64,000 bases of DNA from Hyaloscypha bicolor E (Eukaryota > Ascomycota > Leotiomycetes > Helotiales > Hyaloscyphaceae). Position numbers and translations under genes: made by a program. The notes beneath the pieces were generated by a model, which had not been told where the DNA came from, searched no databases, and saw nothing but the letters and a program-made list of their open reading frames with translations. The stretch spans positions 960,096-1,024,095 of the forward strand of contig NW_020194618.1 in the NCBI RefSeq assembly GCF_002865645.1, in the 5' to 3' direction. Positions 34,601 through 45,372 of this stretch are shown in pieces (within the stretch, counting starts at the first letter, position 1; every line of letters begins with the position of its first letter).

Positions 34601-36480
34601 TCCAAAAGAGAGCACGGGAAGAGGCAGTCGTCTGCGCTGAGGCTGTCTCAGCTGCGCAACTTCTCCAGGCAGATAAAGATGAGCTGAAGAGCAAATACCA
34701 AGACGCCGTTGGATCGTCAAAGGACCACAGCGACACCTTCGAGTCGCTTCGTGAAGCTATCGCATCCTCCGCGGACATGAGAATTCTCCTAGAGCGCAAA
34801 TTGGACGAAGAACGTGCTCAAAGAGAGAAAGTTGAGAATAAGCTTAACAAGCTAAAAGCAGAACATGAGAATCGTGTGACTGAGCTGGAGACTGCAACTC
34901 GAAGATTACGGGATACTGAAGAGCTGGCGGAGCAACATGCAACCGAAGCACGAACACATCGACAAGCTGTCCTCTCTGGACTTGATCGAGTTGCCGCACG
35001 CGACGTCAATTCGAAGAGCTCTATGAACAACGACCGTATTGCGGCTCTCCAAGCACAGGCTGCAGCTTCGAATGCTTTGGTTCGCAAGTACCAACAAGCA
35101 GCTGATACGGCCTCTGAAAAATTACGCAGCGCTGAAGAGCGTATTGCTGGTCTTGAAGCGTATCAAGAGCAAGCTAGCCGGGAAGGCATGTCAATTCGCA
35201 AGCAGCTCCAGTCGACAATGCGAGAAGTCCAAAGTTTGCAAGCTGCGAACTCAGAAATGAAGTATCAGCTTGCAAATCAACAGCTCGAGACCAATGCTGT
35301 CCATGTGCAGCACAATACCTTGAAAGACATCCTTGGCGAGCGTGGTATCAGCCCGTCTGGTGCGGCCAGAGTCCGCGGTCTGTCAAGTCCCCAATCAGGC
35401 GCCAATACTCCTGACCTGTCTCGTCTACGCGAACTTGAGCAACAGCTAGCCTCCAGCGTCCAGGCCCACCAACAGACAAAGCAAACTTTCGAGGCCCGCG
35501 AGCAAGAGGCCGAGGCAACCTATAGAGAAAAGTTAAGCCAGCTCGAACACGACTATCAGTCCGCAGTCCACTACGTGAAAGGCACTGAGAAGATGCTCAA
35601 GCGCATGAAGGATGAGTTGGACAAGGCCAAGTCTGATAATACTCAACTGAAGAAAGACCTCTCCAAGGCTGAAGAAGGCAAGGGATTGTCAAAAGAGGGT
35701 TCATCTGGATGGGAATCCGAGCGTGCTTCACTCAACACACAAATTGAGTCTTTGCAAGCAGACATCAAGACATCTGTCAGCCAGATGGAGCGACAAATGG
35801 CTGAGGTCAAGAAGGAATTGGCAGCTGCACAGCAGGAGCGCGATCAACTCAAGCATCATAACGAGGAGACTCAACGTCAACTGTCAACATCGACTCAACA
35901 AGCACGTTCTGATCTTGCCCAACTGCAGCAAGAGAACGCTCTTTTGGAACGTCGTGCTCAGGATGCAGAGCAAAAGGTTTCCTTGCTACTCGACCAGGTC
36001 GAGCAATCAGTTGATACCTATCGACGCCAATCAAGGCAAGTCGACACGAATGCTGCCCCAGGCAAATCTCACGAGCGCACCCTCTCAACCTCTGAATCCG
36101 TCTCCGAATCATCTCTCTACGATGGTGGAAATCGAAATTCAACAGCCTTGGACAGCCTTGCCAATGAGCTTGAGACATTGCGGTCTCACTGGGAGAACAC
36201 AAACAAGAACTATAGACTCAGCAATGCGTTTGAGTTCGAAGAGCGAACACTGATTACTCGTGGAGCCAACGATACGCTCGCGGCATCAAATGCGGGTGAT
36301 GGCTTGAGTGGCAGCCTTGCTGACTGGAGAAAGAGACTTGATGCTGAGGAAGAGGTTGCGAGGAGTCGAAAGGGAAGTAATAGTGAGATCTCGCCTGGTG
36401 GGTTAGCGGGGTCCAGGGAGATGAACCCAAGTGAGGTTGGGATGGGTGCGGCTGGGAAGAGCCAGGTCAATCTGATCTGA
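31629..36480 (+). CDS. Kelch-repeat, coiled-coil cell-polarity protein (Tea1/Kel1 type)
   Basis: Exons 31629-31895, 31967-32360, 32407-32689 and 32736-36480 join in frame for 1562 aa. After a Ser/Asn-rich N-terminus come six kelch units (for example PRYGAAVN...DIYLMGGL, PRVGHASLLVGNAFIVYGGD, GRYGHSLNILGSKIYVFGGQ, ARTNHSIVTFNDKLYLFGGT, PREGHAAAIVDDVMYVFGGR, PRSGHSMTAYNKQIVVLAGE). A long disordered Pro/Gly/Gln-rich region follows (roughly residues 450-740), then some 700 residues of heptad-rich coiled coil. This is the architecture of fission yeast Tea1, Aspergillus TeaA and yeast Kel1, cell-end markers delivered on microtubule plus ends that steer hyphal growth direction. ATG 31629 is followed by MAFLFKSKK, a basic start that fits the family. 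A C-terminal CaaX box is absent (it ends VNLI). Confidence 0.9.
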
Positions 36481-37831
36481 TCCTCTTCTCCATCCACGAA
36501 AATCATAAATGGCAAGCCGAGGATAGGGCTTGGGGAGTTGAGTAAACGAAAGAGAGTGGGGGTTCCAGGATTGCTGTTGCATATACCATTTGGATCATAC
36601 CGGTGGTCTTCTCGCACTCGCTCAACACACACTACAAGATTCATGGTATTCTGGCGTTTTTTCGGTTCAGGATTCGATATCTCTTCATTCAATTTTTCCA
36701 CAGGACTTCCTTCGTTTTGTCCTTCTAGGGTCTTAGTTGGAGTCTTCTACCGGTCGCAATTTTCTAGTCTTCATTTTGAGTGCGAGGTCGGTGATTGACA
36801 TTGAATTGGGAGTCACTGCTGGGGTTGGATGATGCATATGATGATTGATTGATCGATGGCGAGCTAGTTTATTGGTGGCAGTGTCAGATTGAGAGGAGGG
36901 AGATGGAGAGAAGGGGGAGAGAATGGGATGGTGAATGAAAGAGATAATGTAAAATATGATTCTTTGTGTGTGTTTCGCGGCATGCATATTGTAGGGTAGA
37001 TGGAAGGGCCGCTCCTGAATAATAGAGCGATCGATATGACATGAGGATGGAATTCAGATCTTTTACCTATTGCGTCTCGCTCCTCGCTAAGAGCAGCAGA
37101 TTCACGTTTTCAGCTGTGCTCTCATTTTCCTCGCCTTCCCCGGCCCTGCCTTCCCCTCCTACCCTTCCTTTTGCAAGTAAATCTAGCTTCTTCCTTTTCC
37201 TCTTCCTTTCCTAGGGCTTAGATACGCCTTTCCTTCCGTAATCGCTAGGAAGGGAAGGGAAGGGTGTTGCGGCATATTGTTAAAGGAGTAATAAATAAGG
37301 AAGAGGGGGGATCTCTTCCTTCTCTTACTTCTTAAATTATTATACAAAAATAAGGATAATTCTTACGATAATTTAATTGAATTAGAATTAATAGAAACTA
37401 GGAATGAAGGCGAAACTATTAAGAAGCTAGTTAAATGATGGGGAGCGGTTTATAAGAATCGCGAGGTAAAACTTTAAAGGGGGACGCTTAAGAATACTGG
37501 ACTACTTTCCTCCCTCTTCCTTTCCCCTTTTAAGACTCTCCTCGGCTTGCCTTTCCTAGGCCCTTCAATTCTTTTCTTTCCTCTTCCTTCCCAGGACTAT
37601 TCCCTTCCTCTTCTTTCCTACATAAGATATGAAAGGCGGGCAAACTAAAAACACTGCTGTCAAGCTGAATTGATGCGATTGACTGAGTGCAACACGAAGA
37701 TAGAGCTTACATAAATAGTGTGAGAAACTGAATCGTGCAAATTGAGAGCATGAAGGCGTATGCAATCCAGATAAAACAGCGCTGTAAATCAAACAAGGAC
37801 GCGCACGTAACAGGGAACTGGCAACTAGTTT
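36481..37831. other. Intergenic; CT-rich and AT-rich debris
   Basis: Contains the 3' flank of the kelch gene, then (about 37080-37640) strongly CT/GA-biased stretches such as AAGGGAAGGGAAGGG and an AT-rich segment near 37330-37450. A short protein-like reading (LIELELIETRNEGE) there hints at an old transposon or gene remnant. No intact gene is seen. Confidence 0.45.
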
Positions 37832-39947
37832 TCAAACAAGCCAGAACCGCCGTCTCTTCTCCTGCCATTCAGAATCCACCACCTCATTATTCATAAACCC
37901 GTGAAGATAGCACTCTCCAATAATCTTCCATCTTTCACGATCTTGGTCGGGATCTTTCTGTCCAGTCGCTGGAAGTCCATCGGGTACCAACTCGTTGCCG
38001 CTCACTTTTCGAAGAATAGAAGGGGTTTGCGCACCGTCGAAAATACAGATCGCGTCACCTGCTTCAGCGAAGCCAGGACCAATTCCAATATATCCAGACT
38101 TGGTAATGATATATGTCCGCCCTGTAGATATATTTAAGATCGAGGTGGTGTATGCCCGATGCTTTTCGCGCAATGCCTTAAGCGCCACGGTAGAGCATTC
38201 CATATTGGATTGAGAAGGAGCATTGTTATCCACAAGACACTCATACCAGTCTTCCCACATTTTCAGCATGGCTTCGGGACTGATTGTCTTACCTAACCTG
38301 ATCAGACTCTCGGTATCCCTATTGTCCAGGAGCATGCATCGGGCAAAAGCCAACTTTGGATCTTCCCCCATTGGATAAGAGTTCGTCGTCGTCCTGCTGC
38401 TGAAAGCATTTCCGAACAACCGAACCCTTTCTACTGCCCGTTGGAACCCCAGTGTGGAATCTAGCGGGATCTCCTCTGTTAAGGAAATCGAAATGTCGAC
38501 TATATCGACACAAACACCGTCAAATCCCACGCTATAGGTATTAAAGTTTTCGAAATAGACTTTGGGTGATAATTTTGTCGCTGCTAGAAATGGGGGTTCT
38601 GTGTCCAAAAATGACGTTCCCTTGCGCTCGTGTCTCCCTGGAAAAATTGAGTCGTCAGCTTTCGCTTTGATTTAGCATGATGAAAATATTTGGAGTTAAA
38701 AGGGATTTCATTCAATATCTTTGAACTGGTAATACAAATAGTCGATTGGGGAATATATAGAATCCGTGCAGGGCGCAAGTTGACCTACAGTCTGGGACCC
38801 AAGATGGGAGTGTCGGCCCCGGAACGTACCCAGAACTCGGGCTGATTCCAATAGCCGGGGTTTTCTTGGAATAACCACTAGTATAATTAAGAATGTCGAG
38901 ATTTCCATTCTTTAGATACTCCAAGGCCAGTCGAATATAAAGCGTTTCAACGCTTATACTGTAGTCTATCTCCAGGTCTAATCCTGGCCCCTTGGATACC
39001 AAAGCGAGTGTTCCGTAGACACGATCAAGGTCAAGTGTACATAGTCGTCGACCATGGAACCACAGCCCATCCAGTAGGTCGAACTCTAGTTTGTTTCTGT
39101 GAAAATCCTCCCTATCGTTAAATAGGTAGACAGTCTTGAAGAATTGCGTTGCAGATAGACGTTGTGTAGTCGGATGCCTTTCAAGCAGAAAGCCGAGAGC
39201 TACCGCTAGTAGGACTTCCTCATATGATAACAAGTCGTGACAATTAAGGATTTCAACTCGTGATGCCAATACAAATTCCTGGACGATCCAAAGTCTATCA
39301 AACCAGGCCTGGGCGAAGAATGCGTTAAGTGAGGTAAAGTCGATATCCCATGAAAGCCGGAGCAGCGCAGCTGATATTCCATTATTCTTATCCCATAATT
39401 TCCCCAAAAGTTGCTCGGCATAAAAGAAAGGTCGATCGGATTGTAGACCATATTTCCAAGCTGAGTCGGCAAGTCTTCTAATGGTTTCGATTCCAGCATG
39501 AATTTCGGCATTGCCTTCACCTAGCCATACCGAAACGCACTCTGCATTCCGAAAGATTTGTGCCATGAAAGCAACTTGATGGCCTTTCTCTTGATCATCC
39601 TGCTGATTGATACACACAGCATCGACCCATAGATGGCGAGGCCGGTCACGATATCGCAACCTTTTCAATCCAGTTGCCGAGTTCTTAGTGATCGCCAATG
39701 TCCCACTGGGAAGATGAATCCTCTCAGTTAACGCTTCAGTCCCCCAGCAATAAGAGAGAGCCTCATATGATGGACTGTCTGAAATTTCCGCGGTCGTGAG
39801 ATGGCATCGCAGTTCGGGGTCATCAGACGAGGCTGGCGGCAAGAGGATGAGGATTCTGATCTTGCCTTTGGGGTCGTCGATTGGTTGGTACTCATATGGC
39901 TTCATGGGACTGTCGGTTTCAGCGATTGAGGCATTGGAAGTGTCCAT
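37832..39947 (-). CDS. HET-domain protein, apparently intact
   Basis: Two exons, 39947-38789 and 38637-37832, with a 151-bp intron, give 654 aa. The splice gives PSWVPDW, a motif typical of HET proteins, which supports the donor choice. HET blocks are complete: YEALSYCWG, then RHLWVDAVCINQQDDQEKGHQVAFM, then WFDRLWIVQEFVLASR. The C-terminal part carries the usual GDAICIFDGAQTPSILR and the ending GECYLHGFMNNEV. The ATG at 39947 (MDTSNASIAETD) is preferred over an upstream in-frame GTG. HET proteins trigger incompatibility or cell death after cell fusion of unlike strains; the partner gene is not known. No transposon lies inside, unlike the locus at 16.5-19.2 kb. Confidence 0.9.
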
Positions 39948-40315
39948 CTTGTGCGGTGGGGTTTGTATCAGTGATGATGGAAGAAAAGGAATGGGGTTGA
40001 CAGACGAACGGTGAAACGGCAGAGAGAGATTGTTCGGCTCAGCCACGTTGGGAGGCAGGCGCCATCCACGTGGCACAAGTAACTTCCAACGGAGTATGCT
40101 CTTACTTCTTTGTCCACGCCTGGTCTCAGGAGAGAGAGACAGTCTTATATATCAGTATTCCTTAATCACCAACTCCGTCCGCTGAGACGCGTAACGAAGT
40201 TTGGCGAGAGCTTAGAATTCGAGGAGTTGGTGTGTAAGAAAAGAACTGTATTGTACCCTTTTGTTCTTGAATGAGCTCGCTAAGGTCTCGCAATCTCACC
40301 TTTTCCATCTTCAAG

Positions 40316-40545
40316 CAGTGTTCGGCATTAGGTTAAGTTTCATAGGTCCAACCTAGGTAACCTACCGTAGGTTACTTACCTAAAGGATTTATTTAGGTTT
40401 AGGTTTGGTATAGGTCATAGGTTGAACCTATTCGGCCTATCAAAATTTGTATGTAGGTTAACCTACCTACAGCTCTCAAATTAGGTAAGGTTACCTACCT
40501 ATAAGGGGTGTAGGTTGGGTAGGTCCAACCTAATGCCGAACACTG
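40316..40545. mobile_element. 230-bp MITE with CAGTG termini
   Basis: The ends are exact inverted repeats of 19 bp, CAGTGTTCGGCATTAGGTT at the left and its complement at 40527-40545. The interior is built from AGGTT/AACCT and TAGGTAGGT-like words in both orientations, so the whole element can fold. The heptamer CTTCAAG lies directly before the left end and again 4 bp past the right end; this is not a clean 8-bp duplication. The CAGTGT terminus matches the other two MITEs, so a hAT-type origin is likely. It lies about 370 bp upstream of the intact HET gene start. Confidence 0.8.
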
Positions 40546-40921
40546 TAGACTTCAAGACCTTAAGAAGAACATGGAGCACGATTATTTGTCCATTTGTTCG
40601 CTAAGAAATAACAAGTAGATTTCAACGTTTTTCGCCGCAAAGGACAAGCCCTAGGCGATGAAAGAGAATCCTTGGCCAGAATCCCATGGTGTCCAAAACA
40701 TTGCCTTCAAACCATCCAGGAAAGAAAATTTACCAAAATCCTTTCCACCATTTTCCCAAACCTTCTTCCCGCTCAACTCGTAGGCCTACACTTCGTCGCG
40801 GCACAATACCCACTACAGCAATTCCCCAAAAACGTCCCATGCTGTCCTGACCACTCGCACGTCGCTACAGAATTCCTCAATCAGCCTTCTACTTTCTTCT
40901 CTCGATTCCCAAATCTCTCCT

Positions 40922-41426
40922 TCAAAGGGTTGAATACTCACCATAATTAGGCAAACACTGTCCACCGGCTCCTGTAGCCATACAAGCCACGCCCGTAATC
41001 GGCTGCGGCGGCCCAACAGCAAGGTTGCTGCCTGCGGACGACATGCCCGTTAGCACGATGGTCGCGTCGTGGGGAGTGTAGAAGTTGCATTCGTAGTAGG
41101 CGGGGAAGGTGCCAGGGGCGATGAGGGAGACGGATAGGTCGTTGTCTAGAGGTTGTTAGTGCTTGTTTGTGGGGGGGGGGGAAGGGGGTGCGAGAAGGCT
41201 CGTGGGCAAGAGGAAGGAGATTGAGACGGGGAAAGGGGAGAGGGGAGGTACTCGTTGGATACATATTTCCGTCTGCGGGGAATGTTAGAGTATAAGATGC
41301 TGGCCCGCCAGCGAAGATGAAGGTTAGCTGTTCGTAGGCAAACGGTGGGTCGGCGTCGGTAACTGGAGCAGCGAGGAGGAAGGGGAGGTTGACGAGGAGG
41401 AAGAAGGGAAGGAGTGTGAGCTGCAT
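40922..41426 (-). CDS. Small secreted protein
   Basis: Exons 41426-41252 and 41145-40922 join in frame through a 106-bp intron for 132 aa. MQLTLLPFFLLVNLPFLLAAP is a clear signal peptide with cleavage expected near residue 19-21. The mature part contains FIFAGGPASYTLTFPADG, then a beta-rich segment (LSVSLIAPGTFPAYYECNFYTPHDATIVLTG) and cysteines in GVACMATGAGGQCLPNYG. I do not recognise a family; size and layout fit the many small secreted or effector-like proteins of filamentous fungi. The 3' end is uncertain: a strong donor GTGAGT directly follows NYG, so a further exon may replace the short read-through tail EYSTL. Poly-C in the intron is a variable site. Confidence 0.65.
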
Positions 41427-44400
41427 TTTGAAAACTCTGGTTGTTCTTTTCAGACTTTAGGAATTAGAACAGGTTAAAATTAAACAGAGTCATTGAAGAG
41501 GAGGGTAGTCATCTATCTTTGAATTTATAGAGAGGGTGCCAAAGCTGGGGTCACGTTGTCATGCCAAGGCTCGTATTGAGCATATCATCTGACAAGATGT
41601 CCACCAGCTGTGGGAGTGAAAGCGGTGTGAGTGAAAAGTGGTAACACCAAGCGATGGTCCATCGAGAAGATGTAGGATGCCGTGTGTCGTAAGAATTGAT
41701 GTCATGTAAGCGTGTGCGAAGAAGAGGCTCCCCTACACCCTAGCTTCTGGAAGCGAAACGCCACCTAAGACCTCTCACCTCTCTTCTGATAGAAGTAGGG
41801 AGAGATTCTAAATAAAATATTTGGTTTTAATTCTCTGCCATTCGTTCTCTAAGACTCTGGAAGATGAACTTCGCTGTTGCAACATTATGCACAAGTTCAA
41901 CTCGGCTGCCGTCATGGTCACACCACGTCAGGCTATTGACAAACCCGGGTGCTTTATTTCGCCGCTGCTTATTTGCGAACTGAACTTTATCCCGCAAGGT
42001 ATCAAGTGACCATTGTCTGACACGGCGAGAGGTACTCGTATTCTCGGCTAGCTGCAGATAGGCTAAAATAACCTCGCACCCTCAGACCAAATCCTTCCTA
42101 ACTGCGTAGAAGGAGTCAATGACGGAGGTCGTGGTGGGGGCGAAAAGCAGTCCCTTGTCCAAGGGAGGAAGAAAGATTGGGTGTAGCGATTCACGCTATT
42201 TGGGAGGTGCTATTACATAGTTTCCGACCCTTAAGTGTGATTTAAACACCATTACGAGTAGCTTGTCTCGCCTCTCTCTGCAAATGTGCTTCTCCCGCCA
42301 CTTCTAAGTCTTTCCATAACTAAAAAGCTTTTGCGCAAAAGACGCTCTCTCATTACTTGACACCAGTCGAGACGATCGCGACAGCCTGACCCAGTAGTTT
42401 TGAAAGAGGTCTTCGCAGTCCAGAGCGCAGTGATGTGGACGCAGGTCCGTACAGCTTCATGCTGTCCTGGACCAGACACTGCATAGCTTGGCATAGCAGC
42501 GTGGAGAGTTCAATGATGTCCTCCGGCGGGACATAATTGAAAAGATCGCAGGATTTCAAGCTCTCGGCAAAGACAGTCTCCAGCACCTCCATCTTCGTAG
42601 TAAAAACCACCTCGAACGTCCAGAGGTGAGTCATAGCGTTTGCATCCACACGTTTGGAAACCATAGGGAAAGAAAATGATCATAGCGAGATTCAAGACAC
42701 TCGCGGACTGACCCAGAACATGCGTTATTCATGGTCCAATACAGTGTTCCATCACCCTCGACTTCGAGAGAGTGCAACCATCACTTCAGAGCAAGGATGA
42801 GAAAAGCAAACGAGTTCCAGACATCCTGAGGCAAGCTTGCCGTGCTTTCTGCGTCCAATTCGCCATCTTCGAGCCCTCGAGCCTTATCGAGGAGTGAAGG
42901 GAGACCAGCGACGCAACCCAGGGGCTGCTGCATCAGCGAGGGTTGGTGTACACAAAAAGGGGTGGTTAACTACTCTGAACGAGATAGAAATGTAGGTTCT
43001 GACTGCTGGATGGCTACGATCATCTAGCACCATATCAGAAATTTGGAAAGCAGCTGTTTTTAGGTTTGGTGCAAGTACTTACAAGCAATGGCCAAAATCC
43101 AACGAAAGCTTGCGTGCAATCCCACTGACATGTGCGTTGGGGACATGATGTTCAATCTGAACGCCATTGTGACCAATCACCCCAGTTGATCCCCTTCTAA
43201 ACCACCTCAGGACGCTGACCATTGCGGCAAACTCAAGTCTTGGCGGAGAATGCTGCCTTAAAAGGTGTAGGCAAGTGTCTTGATTCTTCTTTCTCTTCAA
43301 TGATGGTCGTGTGAGCATGCATTCCCGGCTGGGTCGGGTGTCACCACCTCATGGGTTTCGGCAAAGAAGCCAATCTTCTCGGCACCGCATCTTCCATCCT
43401 ACACTAGCTCATAGACATCCTCGTAGTTAAGCCCACAAGCTTGACGCTCTACCCGCACGGCAGCTGTTATTTTGATCTAGGTCTCTACGATAAACTCTCC
43501 GTTCTCTCATGGGCCCTCGAGTGCATCCTGTGCATTGTTCTTGCCGGCGCCGCTCACCAGCTCAGCAGGAATCGGTGCGGCGCGGATATCGCCACTGCTT
43601 GTGCCCTCTTGGTCATGCCCTCACTTCTTATGAGCCCCTGGACATCGCCCCTGCTGCTCGTTGTCCACATCTAGGACACGTACGGGTTTGGCAACTAACT
43701 TTTTGCCCGTTGTGCAAACCATCGACCGCGTACATCGCTCCGGCCACCATCTTCTCGAAGATTCTCGACAAGGCAGATCGAGAATGCGTCGGCGGAGGAG
43801 AAGAAGTGAGAGAAGGGACGTGATTAGGGCTCGGCCCGGACGTGATGAAAGAAGGCATTGGAAATTTGACGTAACGGAAAGCTGCTCTTCGACCTTGCCT
43901 AAATCACCAATGCTTCATAATTCATTAATTGCCTAGACTTGAAAACCGAACCCAGCATTCACACTTATCAGACAACTGTACAATCAAGCTGCAATTTTTG
44001 AAATGTGTTCAGACTGCTACAAGCCGTGCTGGAGTAAAGAAGAGTACCAGGGGTGGACTCCCAACGCGCCTCCGGTTCATCGTGATCCGCCGAAATCCGG
44101 GCCGAAAACCAAATTGGTTTTTTATATTAACTTCCGTAACCGTGACAATTAAGTTTTTTTTATTTAAAAATTTTTTTTTTTTTCAATTTTATCGAGGCAC
44201 GGTGTCTGCATCCAGGACTGCGAGGCCGTTCAGAGTCTCGGCTTTGGTGGTGGTTTGGATCAACGCCGAGCTCGGTGTCGGCGCTGCTGATTGACGGCGG
44301 TCAATTGCAGATGCCGAGACCAGGCTCAGAATGAGAGGCAGAGCACCCCAGAGAGAGGTCAGTTGGACTATGGTGGGATTCTGAAGTCGTGGATTGAATG

Positions 44401-44613
44401 ATTGGTGCTTCAGGAGCCAGAAAATTCGACGATCAACTGTGCGGACGGGAGGAGGAGGAGAACAGAAAACATTCTAGGATAGGGAATGGAGATTTGAGAA
44501 ACGGGGAAGTAGCCTTTTTGGATCAATTTGCGTTGGTGGAGAGGTTGAGTCCGGGGAAATATACTCTAAAAATGTGGTTCCAAATGCGCAATCTGTGCAA
44601 TGTTTTGCACTAC
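41427..44613. other. Gene-poor interval, possible decayed coding pieces
   Basis: Short frames on both strands look faintly protein-like, for example the minus-strand 42353-42664 and the plus-strand 43441-43674 (hydrophobic, ending LLLVVHI). I could not connect them into exons or link them to a family. A run of T occurs near 44150-44195. Confidence 0.4.
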
Positions 44614-45372
44614 CAGTGTGAGCAAAAACTACTCAAGCTACTCAAGCTACTCTAGAGTAGTCTTGAGTAGAGTAGAGTAGAGTTTGAGTAGCGTAATATG
44701 GTACTTGAGTAGAGTAGAGTAGAGTACTACTCTAGAGTAACTCAAGAGTAGTCACGTGCAAGTCACGTGAATGTAATAAATTAATATTTATTTAATTATT
44801 AATAAATAAATAAGGTACCTATTAAGCAGCACTGTATAATTTAAGCTAGAGCTTATAAAAGGCTACTTAAATACTACTTTTCTTCTATAAAAAAACAGAT
44901 TTCCCTTCTCGGAATCTTTCTTTTCCTTCTTTTTTCCTTCTCTTTTTACTTCTTCTTATTTTTCTTTAAATAATCCCTAGCTTTTTAAGTAAGATATTAT
45001 CTTAATAGTACTCTTATTAAGTCTATTATATAATTTAGATAATAAGAGCACCTTGAGAGAAGAGTTTGCCCTTAATAGCTGAGGAAGCCTATAAATATAT
45101 TAAGGTTCTACCTTACTTACCAAGCCTCGCCACTACTTGATTGGGTAGTGCAGTGGCGCTAGACTCGGGCCACTCCGGAGCCTTACCTAATTAGGCTAGC
45201 GTATTACGTGTAATATCACGTGTAATATCACGTGCACACTACTCAACTACTCTAGAATATTCTAGAGTAGTTGAGTAGAGTATTGAGTAGAGTATGAGTA
45301 GTGAGAAATTTATTTGAGTAGAATATGAGTAGGGCCCACTACTCTACTCTACTCTACTCATTTCTCACACTG
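44614..45372. mobile_element. 759-bp hAT-type MITE, copy 2
   Basis: Left end CAGTGTGAGCAAA and right end TTTCTCACACTG form a slightly imperfect inverted repeat. The exact 8-bp direct repeat TGCACTAC flanks it (44606-44613 and 45373-45380). As in copy 1, subterminal regions are dense in CTACTC/GAGTAG words, CACGTG sites occur (44753, 44764, 45217, 45229), and the 19-bp core CTTACCTAATTAGGCTAGC (45182-45200) is the reverse complement of 18016-18034. It lies in the opposite orientation to copy 1 and has an AT-rich, RIP-like interior. No transposase is encoded. Confidence 0.92.

Noticed and set aside
42252..43318. Possible multi-exon minus-strand gene
   Set aside because: Individual frames are faintly protein-like, but I could not build a spliced chain with a start, and no transcription-factor or other domain could be recognised.
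43441..43674. 77-codon + frame with hydrophobic stretches
   Set aside because: Could be read as a membrane-protein fragment, but overlapping frames in the same GC-rich segment look equally open, and no neighbouring exon was found.
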